Below, one piece after another: positions 9,122 to 16,707 of a stretch of DNA of 64,000 nt. Where the stretch lies: assembly GCA_032160165.1 (NCBI GenBank), contig JAVHWA010000152.1, positions 8,665-72,664 of the forward strand. The letters are read 5' to 3'. Source of the DNA: QHXM01 sp032160165 (lineage in GTDB: Bacteria; Acidobacteriota; Blastocatellia; Pyrinomonadales; Pyrinomonadaceae). A program made the translations under genes and the position numbers. Below the pieces are notes generated by a model. That model did not search any database and was not told where the DNA came from. It saw only the letters and a list, made by a program, of their open reading frames with translations. The stretch's first letter is position 1; each line of letters begins with the position of its first letter.

Positions 9122-10234
9122 TTACTTTATCGCCAGCATCCGGTCAAGCGCGATGCGCGCCCAACCCGCCGTCTCTTCCGGCACACTGATTTGGTTAACT
9201 ACCTCACCCGCAACCAGCGATTCGAGTGCCCAGGCCAGATTCTGAGGCGCGATGCGATACATAGTGGCGCACATGCAGAGATCCGGAGCGAGAAGTTGAA
9301 TGTGGCGGTCCGGAAAGCGGTCGATCAGACGGTTGACCAGATTCACCTCAGTACCGATCGCCCATTTCGAACCGGGTTCCGAGCCTTCTAGAGTCTTGAT
9401 GATGAACTCGGTCGAACCGTTTAAGTCCGAGTTTTGAACTACCTCGTAGATGCACTCCGGATGAACCAGGACTTTTATTCCCGGCACTTGTTCGCGCACC
9501 TGATCGACGTGCCAGGGTTTGAAGCGGCCATGCACCGAGCAGTGCCCTTTCCACAAAACCAGTCGCGCCTTGCGTAACTCTTCTTCTGTGTTTCCGCCAT
9601 ACTCCTTGAACGGGTCCCACAAGACCATCTCGTCGAGTCCGATACCGAACTTGACGCCGGTGTTGCGACCGAGGTGTTGGTCGGGAAAGAAGAACAGCTT
9701 GTCGGCTTCTTTAAGGCTCTTATCGAACAGCGGCACCGCGTTGGACGATGTGCAGACCACGCCGCCATTTCGCCCACAAAAAGCTTTGATCGCCGCAGTC
9801 GAGTTCATGTAGGTGATAGGCATCACCTTGAAGTCGTCGAGGATCCCCAAAGCCTGAAGTTGCTCCCAGGCATCTTCAACCTGTTCGGCCGAAGCCATGT
9901 CGGCCATCGAACACCCGGCTCCGAGATCCGGAAGAATCACCTTCTGGTCGCCCGGCTTCAGTATGTCTGCGGACTCTGCCATGAAATGTACGCCGCAATA
10001 GACTATGAATTCGACCTCCGGTCGCGAGGCCCCCAGTTGGGCCAGCTTTAACGAATCACCAGTGAAATCGGCGTGACGGAACACGTCGTCGCGCTGATAG
10101 TGGTGTCCGAGGATCAGCAGACGAGGGCCGAGTTCGGCGCGGGCCTGCCTAATGCGCTCAGTCAGTTCCGCGTCCGACATGCCGAAATAATCTTCAAGCG
10201 CGGGAGTATTCGCCATCTCAAGAACTGCGTTCAT
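9122..10234 (-). CDS. nadA: Quinolinate synthase NadA
   Basis: A cytoplasmic [4Fe-4S] enzyme that condenses iminoaspartate with dihydroxyacetone phosphate to quinolinate in de novo NAD synthesis. The 370-residue length is normal. Family landmarks are LGHHYQRDDVFRHADFTGDS near the N-terminus and the conserved cysteines in YCGVHFMAE, VHPEC and LCMCATM, three of which ligate the cluster. The ATG is supported by AAGGGA at 7 nt. No nadB or nadC lies nearby in the window. The downstream same-strand ferredoxin gene may be cotranscribed. Confidence 0.96.
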   Translation of the reverse strand: MNAVLEMANTPALEDYFGMSDAELTERIRQARAELGPRLLILGHHYQRDDVFRHADFTGDSLKLAQLGASRPEVEFIVYCGVHFMAESADILKPGDQKVILPDLGAGCSMADMASAEQVEDAWEQLQALGILDDFKVMPITYMNSTAAIKAFCGRNGGVVCTSSNAVPLFDKSLKEADKLFFFPDQHLGRNTGVKFGIGLDEMVLWDPFKEYGGNTEEELRKARLVLWKGHCSVHGRFKPWHVDQVREQVPGIKVLVHPECIYEVVQNSDLNGSTEFIIKTLEGSEPGSKWAIGTEVNLVNRLIDRFPDRHIQLLAPDLCMCATMYRIAPQNLAWALESLVAGEVVNQISVPEETAGWARIALDRMLAIK

Positions 10235-10797
10235 TCGTTATTCCCTTTCGAGACCGCACTCTTTGATGCGACCGGCGCCAAATGGGCCGTTAACGCCAAA
10301 CTGCAAACTATCTCACTTCGCAGAATCAAGCGCAAGCGCATCTCACCCGACTGTTCCGACGTCCGAAACCGGCCTGGAACATCAAAGATCATTCCAAGGC
10401 CGGCATGAATTAGATGCGAAAAACCGGACGCTGGATGTGCACCCGCACGATGAGATAAGCGCTCGGTTAAAAAAGCTCTGGCCAAAAAACGTTAGGCAGA
10501 AAAGCCCGCTGTGTTATATAAAGCTTCAAAAAATAAAAGCCCAGAAAGGCCGAGCAGTTCCCGACGGATGCCCCGATCACTCGACATCCCTTGAAGGCCA
10601 ATAGTCTCCCTAAACTGCTGGCTGCTATGTCTAAGAGTCTGATGTACTCCTCGGGACTCTCGGATTACAGCCAACTGAGAGTTTTTAGCTTCGCTCAGGT
10701 GTCAACACCAGCCCGAGCTTAACGCGCCATGCGATGCCGTTTTGAGGGAACGTCTCGCTGAGCAACTCTTGCCAAATACGAAAATAGGAGAAGATAG
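10235..10797. other. Intergenic region upstream of nadA and the beta-helix gene
   Basis: About 560 nt without a supported gene; short frames in both directions have no family features. The A/T-rich stretch around 10465-10545 (runs of A, TTATATAA) is the likely promoter zone for the two divergent genes. I could not identify a riboswitch or a clear -35/-10 pair. Confidence 0.4.
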
Positions 10798-11766
10798 ATG
10801 AAATCCTTGCGAACAACGAAAAGCCGCTCGGTTCGACCCATCGCCTTTGTTTTTCTAGCCGCCATGATGGTCCTGGCATTAAGTTCCTTAAGCAATAGGA
10901 GGGCGGAGGCCAACCACCCCGTGCTCTTGGAAGGCAACTGCGACAGCCCGGTCCCAAGCACGACCCTCGTCAGTCCGGGTACGTGTGGCGACTTCGACGG
11001 TGACGGACGCATCGGCACGGCAGAGGACACGGACGGGGCCGACCGCATCTTTGGAACGCTGAACGCCGCCATAGGTCCGGGCACGGGCGCTGCGGCTGGT
11101 ACGGGCGCCAACTATAACGGTACAATCCTGATCGTCGGGTCCGGGCGGTACGCCGAACAAGTGCTCATCGGTTTTCCCACCGCGCCCTTTCAGGGCGGAT
11201 CCATAAACCCCGGCAACGTCACCATAGAAGCCGCACCCGGCGTGATAGCCAATATTGATGCAGTCTTGCAGGGTGATCCAGCAGGCGGCAACACCACCCG
11301 TATGGACAGCACCGGCATAATCATTAACTATGCCAACTCCACACACAGCGACCGCACAGTCACCTTGCGCAACCTCGGCATTCGTAACTGGAGCCAGGGA
11401 GTCGGCATCGGCGGTTTTGGTAGCGTTGTGGTGGATAACTGCCGTTTCGAGAACAACCGCACCGCGGGGCTAAGGTCAACCAGCAGCGTCAATTTGGTAA
11501 TCACAAACTCGCAGTTCTCCAACAACGGCCACCGCGTTGCCCCGTCCAACGTTAACACGCCCAACGCGGGTGATGGACTGTGGGTCGAGTCCGCCAATGG
11601 CGTCAGAGTATTCAATTCGACCTTCTCAAATAACGCCGGGGCCGGCATCCGCAACGACACGGGCTCCGCCAGCAAGGTCAAGCTCTTCAAGGTTGGCACG
11701 TTCTTGAATGGCACGGACATCGTTGGGCCGGTCACGATTTCCGCGGACCCCAACTATTCAAACTAA
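10798..11766 (+). CDS. Secreted right-handed beta-helix protein
   Basis: An exported 322-residue protein. The N-terminus has basic residues and the hydrophobic run AFVFLAAMMVLALSSL, ending near AEANHP, a likely signal-peptidase site. Residues from about 140 to 305 show beta-helix rungs (VTLRNLGIRNWSQG, VVVDNCRFENNRTAGL, LVITNSQFSNN, VRVFNSTFSNNAGAGI). These are typical of the parallel beta-helix/pectate-lyase-like repeat. A DFDGDGRIGTAEDTDG segment near residue 62 could bind calcium. No lyase active site can be assigned. The ATG has TAGGAGA at good spacing. It is smaller than, but related in rung style to, the surface protein at the left edge. Confidence 0.82.
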   Translation: MKSLRTTKSRSVRPIAFVFLAAMMVLALSSLSNRRAEANHPVLLEGNCDSPVPSTTLVSPGTCGDFDGDGRIGTAEDTDGADRIFGTLNAAIGPGTGAAAGTGANYNGTILIVGSGRYAEQVLIGFPTAPFQGGSINPGNVTIEAAPGVIANIDAVLQGDPAGGNTTRMDSTGIIINYANSTHSDRTVTLRNLGIRNWSQGVGIGGFGSVVVDNCRFENNRTAGLRSTSSVNLVITNSQFSNNGHRVAPSNVNTPNAGDGLWVESANGVRVFNSTFSNNAGAGIRNDTGSASKVKLFKVGTFLNGTDIVGPVTISADPNYSN

Positions 11767-11792
11767 TGGTGCTGGGTACGTTTCGCTCAGAG

Positions 11793-11849
11793 TGTCCGAC
11801 AAATCTTCAGTTTGTCGCAGCGCAGCGACAAGCTCAAGCTTGTCGGACA
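11793..11849. repeat. Dispersed hairpin repeat, TGTCCGACAA family
   Basis: A palindromic element: outer arms TGTCCGACAA and TTGTCGGACA, inner stem TTGTCGC / GCGACAA. A related copy lies at 38167-38224. It sits just past the beta-helix gene and may aid termination. Confidence 0.8.
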
Positions 11850-11884
11850 TCGATCATACCCACTACCAATAATTAGACAGCACG

Positions 11885-11923
11885 AGGCGCGGGAAGAGCA
11901 TCTGCTAATCTCTTCCCGCGCCT
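11885..11923. terminator. Bidirectional terminator-like hairpin
   Basis: A perfect 14-bp stem (AGGCGCGGGAAGAG / CTCTTCCCGCGCCT) with an 11-nt loop lies between the convergent beta-helix and fumC genes. The T tract is weak, so termination is inferred from stem strength and position. Confidence 0.7.
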
Positions 11924-11964
11924 TTCCAAACTCAACCACGTCCGCTTTGCTTTCCCGTCAGCTT

Positions 11965-13389
11965 TCAGGGATGTGTCATCTCCTCGGGCTTCACATACTC
12001 GTCAAACTGCTCGCCCGTCAGAAGACCCAGCTGGATTGCGGATTCACGCAAAGAGATGCCTCTCTTGTGCGCGTTCTTGGCTATCTTCGCGGCGTTGTCA
12101 TAGCCGATATGAGGATTCAAGGCCGTCACCAGCATGAGCGAATTCTTCAAGTGCTCATCAATCTTTTCTCGATTTAGTTCGATGCCGGCAAGGCAGTAGT
12201 CAACAAAGCCGTGAGAGGCGTCTTTGAGAAGGCGAATCGAGTGCAGCAGGTTGTGAATCATCACTGGATTGAAGACGTTCAACTCAAAGTTGCCCTGCGA
12301 ACCGGCAAAGCCGATGGCCGCGTCGTTTCCCATCACCTGCACGGCCACCATTGTCATGGCCTCGCTCTGAGTTGGGTTGACCTTTCCAGGCATGATTGAA
12401 GAACCGGGCTCGTTCTCGGGAAGCACAAGTTCGCACAGCCCTGCTCTGGGTCCCGATGCCAGCCAGCGAATGTCGTTCGCGATCTTCATCAACGATGCGG
12501 CCAGGGTTTTTAACGCGCCGCTGGCAAAAACGAGCTCATCATGAGCGGAAAGCGCGGCGAATTTATTCGGGTGCGGCTTAAACGGCAGTCGAGTCAGCTC
12601 GGCGATTTTCGCAGCCGCTCGCTCGCCGAATTCAGGATGCGAGTTGAGTCCCGTGCCGACTGCAGTCCCACCGATAGCCAGTTCGTATAGCCCCGGCAGA
12701 ACCATCTTCAACCTTTCGATATCGCGCTCAAGCAAGCTGGCCCAACCGGACATTTCCTGGCCGACGGTTAGCGGGGTTGCATCCTGTAGATGCGTGCGGC
12801 CAATCTTGACGACGTCGGCAAATTCTTTCGCCTTGGCATCGATCGCGTCGTGAACGCGCTGGATCTCGGGAACCAGTTTGTTCATCTCTTCCGCGGCCGC
12901 GATATGCATGGCCGTCGGGAATGTGTCGTTGGATGACTGCGACATGTTGACGTGATCGTTGGGATGGATCGGCTCCTTGCTTCCCATAACGCCGCCCGCA
13001 ATCTCGATCGCGCGGTTCGAGATCACTTCATTGGCGTTCATGTTCGTCTGCGTGCCACTGCCTGTTTGCCAGACTTTAAGCGGGAAGTGCTCATCCAACT
13101 TGCCATCGATCACTTCGTCGGCGGCTTGTGCGATTAGTTGTGCTTTGTCTGACGGCAGCTTGCCCAGATCGTTGTTGACCAGCGCGGCTGCTTTCTTGAG
13201 TATGCCGAGGGCGCGAATCATCTCGCGCGGCATGATGTCATTACCGATGTTGAAATGAAGTAGAGAGCGCTGGGTCTGCGCACCCCAGTACTTATCGCTT
13301 GCTACTTCGACCTCGCCCATCGAATCTGTCTCGATGCGGGTGTTTCCTTGCTTCGGTTCCGTGGCTTTTCCTGACATCAATGTGTACAT
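11965..13389 (-). CDS. fumC: Class II fumarate hydratase FumC
   Basis: An iron-free tetrameric fumarase converting fumarate to malate in the TCA cycle. The 474 residues are standard. The superfamily signature GSSIMPGKVNPTQSEA is present with its catalytic-loop serine. The N-terminal substrate elements (GSGTQTNMNANEVI, HPNDHVNMSQSSNDTFPTA) and the HLQDATPLTVGQE segment are also present. The ATG used gives MYTLMSGK; the alternative ATG four codons later has better spacing from GGAAGAGG. It is transcribed alone and convergently with the beta-helix gene. Confidence 0.97.
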   Translation of the reverse strand: MYTLMSGKATEPKQGNTRIETDSMGEVEVASDKYWGAQTQRSLLHFNIGNDIMPREMIRALGILKKAAALVNNDLGKLPSDKAQLIAQAADEVIDGKLDEHFPLKVWQTGSGTQTNMNANEVISNRAIEIAGGVMGSKEPIHPNDHVNMSQSSNDTFPTAMHIAAAEEMNKLVPEIQRVHDAIDAKAKEFADVVKIGRTHLQDATPLTVGQEMSGWASLLERDIERLKMVLPGLYELAIGGTAVGTGLNSHPEFGERAAAKIAELTRLPFKPHPNKFAALSAHDELVFASGALKTLAASLMKIANDIRWLASGPRAGLCELVLPENEPGSSIMPGKVNPTQSEAMTMVAVQVMGNDAAIGFAGSQGNFELNVFNPVMIHNLLHSIRLLKDASHGFVDYCLAGIELNREKIDEHLKNSLMLVTALNPHIGYDNAAKIAKNAHKRGISLRESAIQLGLLTGEQFDEYVKPEEMTHP

Positions 13390-13599
13390 CCTCTTCCGAG
13401 TGGAGCGCGCCCATTATTGAATACGAACAAGGCCGGCGTGCGGACTAAAATAATTTTGCACAGGAGGTGTTTTCGAAGGGATTGTATACCATATCGCGTG
13501 CAGGGAGGCAGATCTATGAATATGCGCTTGGCGCCCCGCTTGGCTCATAGAGTGATTGCCTCCAGAAATGACGTTGTGGTTTTCCTCGCAGGTAAGGTA

Positions 13600-13900
13600 G
13601 GCGGGCACCGCTCGCCACGAAGAAATCACGCGCGCTTCTCCAGCCTCATGTTTCTCCATCGCCCGCGCAACCTCGACGGCATTACAATAATCCGAATTCA
13701 TGAAGTCGGGGCTGATAAGAAGCGAGATCACGCTAGCAGCGTTGAGGTGCGCTTTGACTCATCGTCCCATCCTCTACCTGCGCCGATGTCGCGGTCATAC
13801 CAGTCCGTGATGATTTTCTGTCGCCGAAGACGGCGAGGTGCTTCTCTAGTCACGTAGCTTCTCATCTTCGTGAGCATAGGAGTAGAAAACTTCGATAGCT
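13600..13900 (-). pseudogene. TIR-domain gene remnant, multiple frameshifts
   Basis: Reading the minus strand, pieces of one TIR domain appear in order but in different frames. EVFYSYAHEDEKLRD is followed by a stop. EKHLAVF comes next, then RRQKIITDWYDRDIGAGRGW, then HLNAASVISLLISPDFMNSD with YCNAVEVARAMEKHEAGEA after it. Frame changes fall near 13845, 13828 and 13758, the last fitting one missing base in GAG-TC. The order and spacing match the bacterial TIR_2 family found in NAD-cleaving immune and signalling proteins. The remainder toward 13414 no longer resembles a protein of this family. The original fusion partner cannot be told. Confidence 0.8.
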
Positions 13901-14039
13901 CTGGTAGGTTGAGGATCCACAGGCCTTCAAACTCCTTTCGGTCCATGAGGCTCTTTGCTCTGGAGTTATTATAGCTATTCAACGACTAAGGCCCCACTGT
14001 TTCATCACCTTCGACCGCAGTGCCGATGAATGCATTGGG

Positions 14040-14275
14040 ATCGAGTCCGCGTAAGCGGACGATTGAGAGTAGCGCAGCAGTTCACTGCTGGGGATGAGGA
14101 GCGGAGAACATGCGTAGTCCGTGAAGCGGACGGCTGCATGTTGAATACCAGATATCAACTCTTTCAGTCGTCCGTTTCACGGACTACGTCGCGAATGTCT
14201 CTCGTTTCCCCAGCGATGAATCGCTGGGCTATTTTCAGTCGTCCGCTAAGGCGGACTACCCAAACTACTGTCGAG
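14040..14275. repeat. Mosaic of small dyad repeats
   Basis: Within 230 nt there are four variants of a small dyad (AGTCCGCGTAAGCGGACG, TAGTCCGTGAAGCGGACG, CGTCCGTTTCACGGACTA, CGTCCGCTAAGGCGGACTA). Two other hairpins accompany them (GCAGCAGTTCACTGCTGG and CCAGCGATGAATCGCTGG). Forward and inverse copies alternate, so the region can fold extensively. It lies between the TIR remnant and the antitoxin gene. Confidence 0.8.
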
Positions 14276-14305
14276 CAAAGTCAGCCTAACCGATCACCAA
14301 ATACT

Positions 14306-14506
14306 TCATTTTTCGAGTAACTCGGCATAGACATCATCCTCTGAATTATTCCATACCGAACCCAACGAGCTTTCGCTGGCTCTCAACCAATAGTTCGCTT
14401 CATCGATTAGCGGAGTAATCAGAACTTCTGTTCCTTCGGGGATCTCGACTTCTTCTAGCAACTCGATCTTCCCTTCACGCACGATTGCTCGAATTGTATT
14501 TAGCAT
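14306..14506 (-). CDS. Antitoxin-like protein without an adjacent toxin
   Basis: A 66-residue cytoplasmic protein. The N-terminal half (IRAIVREGKIELLEEVEIPE) is the short swapped-hairpin-like segment seen in DUF104/AbrB-type antitoxins. The C-terminal half (YWLRASESSLGSVWNNSEDD, then VYAELLEK) is typical of antitoxins paired with PIN or MazF-type toxins. The start is decided by AGGAGGT 6 nt before ATG, one of the strongest ribosome sites in the window. No toxin follows: downstream are hairpin repeats and the TIR remnant. It may be orphaned, or act on a toxin elsewhere. Confidence 0.75.
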   Translation of the reverse strand: MLNTIRAIVREGKIELLEEVEIPEGTEVLITPLIDEANYWLRASESSLGSVWNNSEDDVYAELLEK

Positions 14507-14567
14507 CTTCACACCTCCTTCGTGCAGGATACCGGAAGCCAAATTGCCAGCAAAGGGCGGCCGATAA

Positions 14568-14951
14568 TCAATCGCCCTCCCCACCTTCCACCGCCGCCCC
14601 CGACTCTTTCCATGCCTTCCATCCGCCGGCCATCGAGGACACGTCGCAGTAGCCCATCTGCTGGAGCACATCTGCCGCCAGGGCGGAGCGATAGCCTCCA
14701 CCGCAGTAAAGTATTAGCTCGGCGCCTTTGTCGGGCACGAGTTGTTCGATATCTCGTTCGATGATGCCTTTGCCCAGGTGTTCGGCTCCCGCCGCGTGAC
14801 CCGCTCGCCATTCGTCGTCTTCGCGCACGTCAATCAGGCGCACGACCTCTTCCGTGTCGGCTAATCGTTCCAGCGTCTCTTCAACGGAGATCTCGCGTAC
14901 GCGCCGTTTGGCATCATTTACTAGTTTCAAAAAGCCCGGGGAATGTTCCAT
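14568..14951 (-). CDS. Rhodanese-like sulfurtransferase domain protein
   Basis: A single-domain rhodanese of 127 residues, probably cytoplasmic. The CH2-like motif RLIDVREDDEW is near residue 40. The active loop LYCGGGYRS near residue 83 supplies the catalytic cysteine. The GGWKAW motif closes the domain. The ATG has AAGGAGA at 5 nt; upstream in-frame sequence is ignored. The C-terminus is acidic and Gly-rich. It runs divergently from the dihydrolipoyl dehydrogenase gene and is followed by the antitoxin gene on the same strand. Substrate unknown; the family carries sulfane sulfur or acts in redox control. Confidence 0.88.
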   Translation of the reverse strand: MEHSPGFLKLVNDAKRRVREISVEETLERLADTEEVVRLIDVREDDEWRAGHAAGAEHLGKGIIERDIEQLVPDKGAELILYCGGGYRSALAADVLQQMGYCDVSSMAGGWKAWKESGAAVEGGEGD

Positions 14952-15022
14952 GAATTCTCCTTGGTTCGAGCAGCGCGCATGCGACCGCATGTCCTCCGAT
15001 GTAAACCAGCTCAAGAATCGCG

Positions 15023-15046
15023 ACGCAAACTAACAGTTTGCGCTAC
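15023..15046. repeat. Dispersed palindrome, CGCAAACTAACAGTTTGCG
   Basis: A palindrome with 8-bp arms. The same 24-bp sequence occurs at 46910-46933, also next to a gene boundary. It lies between the rhodanese gene and lpdA. Confidence 0.85.
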
Positions 15047-15188
15047 AGAGCGCTACCCGCTGGATGAAAAACGCTTCCCGCATTATAATTCCTTTTGCAA
15101 TACCAACCCATTAATTCAAGTATCTATTCTCGAAGCACCACGAGAACTGTTTGTGGTGCGTCGTTTTCACCGAGAGAGGATCACCATC

Positions 15189-16595
15189 TTGTCGACTGAA
15201 CAATTCGATGTGACCGTTATTGGGAGCGGGCCGGGCGGTTATGTGGCGGCAATTCGCGGAGCCCAGCTCGGACTCAAAGTGGCGATTGTAGAGAAGGATA
15301 AGCGGCTGGGCGGCACCTGCACCCTACGCGGCTGCATTCCTACCAAACAACTTCTGATGTCGGCACACTACTATGAGAAGGCGCAGCACCTGGCTGACTT
15401 TGGCGTGCAGATCTCAGAGGTCAAGCTCGCATTCGCAGACGTCCAGAAGCGTAAAGAGAAGGTCGTGATGAAGAACTCGAAGGGCATCGAGTTCCTGATG
15501 AAGAAGAACAAAATCACGACCTTCAAAGGCAAAGGACGTCTGGCCCTCCCCGGTAAAGTTATAGTCACAGGCGACGACGGCAAAGAGCAGACAATCAATA
15601 CGCGAAACATTATCATCGCCACCGGCTCAGTCGTTCGCCCGATTCCGGGATTTGAGACGGACGGCGAACGTGTGGTCAACAGCGATCACATACTCGAATT
15701 GAACCAGGTGCCCAAGTCACTGATCGTGATGGGCGCGGGTGCCGTCGGTGTGGAGTTTGCCTCGGTCTATTCCCGCTTCGGCTGCGAGACGACCATCGTC
15801 GAATTGATGCCGCGACTTCTTCCCATTGAAGATGAGGAAGTTTCCAAAGAACTGGAGCGAGCATTCCGTAAGCGCGGGATCAAGTCGCAGGTCGACACCA
15901 AACTGGAGAAGCTGGAAAAGACCGACAAGGGCGTCAAGCTAACGGGCAAGACATCGAAAGGGGAGGCCGTCACATTGGAAGCGGAGATGCTTTTGGTGGC
16001 CGTAGGTCGAATGGCTTTCATAGAAGGTCTGGGACTTGAGGGCACGAAGATCAAAGTCGAGCGCGGAACAGTTCAGGTGGACGAGTTCTGTCGGACCGGA
16101 GAGCCCAATGTTTATGCCATCGGCGATGTGATCCCCACTCCCCTGCTGGCGCATCTGGCTTCGAAGGAGGGCATCGTCGCGATTGAGCAGATCGCCGGAC
16201 AGAAAGACGTGCGTCCGATCAACCTGCGCCACGTTCCGAGCTGCACATACTGCGATCCGGAAGTGGCAAGTGTCGGCCTGACGGAGAAGAAAGCGCGCGA
16301 CGAAGGTTACGACGTTAAGACTGCGAAGTTTCTTTTCTCTGCTTCAGGTAAAGCGCGTATCCTCGGGGAGGAAGAAGGCTTCGTCAAGATCGTCAGCGAG
16401 ACCAGGTATGACGAGCTGCTCGGCGTTCATATCATTGGCCCACATGCAACCGAATTGATCGCTGAAGCCTGCGTAGCACTGCAGCTTGAGTCAACTGCTG
16501 ATGAGCTGGGCCGCACGATGCATGCACACCCGACGATTTCGGAGGCGGTGATGGAAGCAGCCGAAGGTATTCATGGGTTAACGATACATATGTAG
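15189..16595 (+). CDS. lpdA: Dihydrolipoyl dehydrogenase (E3)
   Basis: A flavoprotein that reoxidises dihydrolipoyl groups of 2-oxoacid dehydrogenase complexes and passes electrons to NAD+. The chosen TTG start gives 468 residues, the family norm, and follows GAGAGGA. The FAD site VIGSGPGGYVAA is at the N-terminus. The redox-active disulfide GGTCTLRGCIPTK lies near residue 40. The NAD site GAGAVGVEFASV is mid-protein, and the C-terminal HAHPTISEA supplies the active-site His-Glu pair. It leads the E1 alpha, E1 beta, DUF4242 and E2 genes on the same strand. A seven-copy heptamer array starts at the first base after the stop. Confidence 0.95.
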   Translation: MSTEQFDVTVIGSGPGGYVAAIRGAQLGLKVAIVEKDKRLGGTCTLRGCIPTKQLLMSAHYYEKAQHLADFGVQISEVKLAFADVQKRKEKVVMKNSKGIEFLMKKNKITTFKGKGRLALPGKVIVTGDDGKEQTINTRNIIIATGSVVRPIPGFETDGERVVNSDHILELNQVPKSLIVMGAGAVGVEFASVYSRFGCETTIVELMPRLLPIEDEEVSKELERAFRKRGIKSQVDTKLEKLEKTDKGVKLTGKTSKGEAVTLEAEMLLVAVGRMAFIEGLGLEGTKIKVERGTVQVDEFCRTGEPNVYAIGDVIPTPLLAHLASKEGIVAIEQIAGQKDVRPINLRHVPSCTYCDPEVASVGLTEKKARDEGYDVKTAKFLFSASGKARILGEEEGFVKIVSETRYDELLGVHIIGPHATELIAEACVALQLESTADELGRTMHAHPTISEAVMEAAEGIHGLTIHM

Positions 16596-16644
16596 CAGTT
16601 GGCAGTTGGCAGTTGGCAGTTGGCAGTTGGCAGTTGGCAGTTGA
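16596..16644 (+). repeat. Heptamer tandem array, CAGTTGG x7
   Basis: Seven consecutive 7-bp units, six exact CAGTTGG and the last CAGTTGA. They begin at the base after the lpdA stop codon, 63 nt before pdhA. No inverse arm is present here, unlike most other loci. The unit recurs at 19066-19161. Confidence 0.97.
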
Positions 16645-16707
16645 ACGCAAGCACTTACGGCTGATTGAGTCCAGTGCTTCCATCGTGGTCGCCGCCTGCA
16701 CGATCCT

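Noticed and set aside
10235..10797. Riboswitch upstream of the beta-helix gene or nadA
   Set aside because: I could find no conserved riboswitch core; only A/T-rich promoter-like sequence is visible.
10984..11050. EF-hand/dockerin in the beta-helix protein
   Set aside because: A single DFDGDGRIGTAEDTDG stretch suggests calcium binding, but there is no duplicated dockerin unit.
16596..16644. Could the CAGTTGG array be a CRISPR array?
   Set aside because: Units are 7 bp with no spacers and no cas genes; it is a simple tandem repeat.
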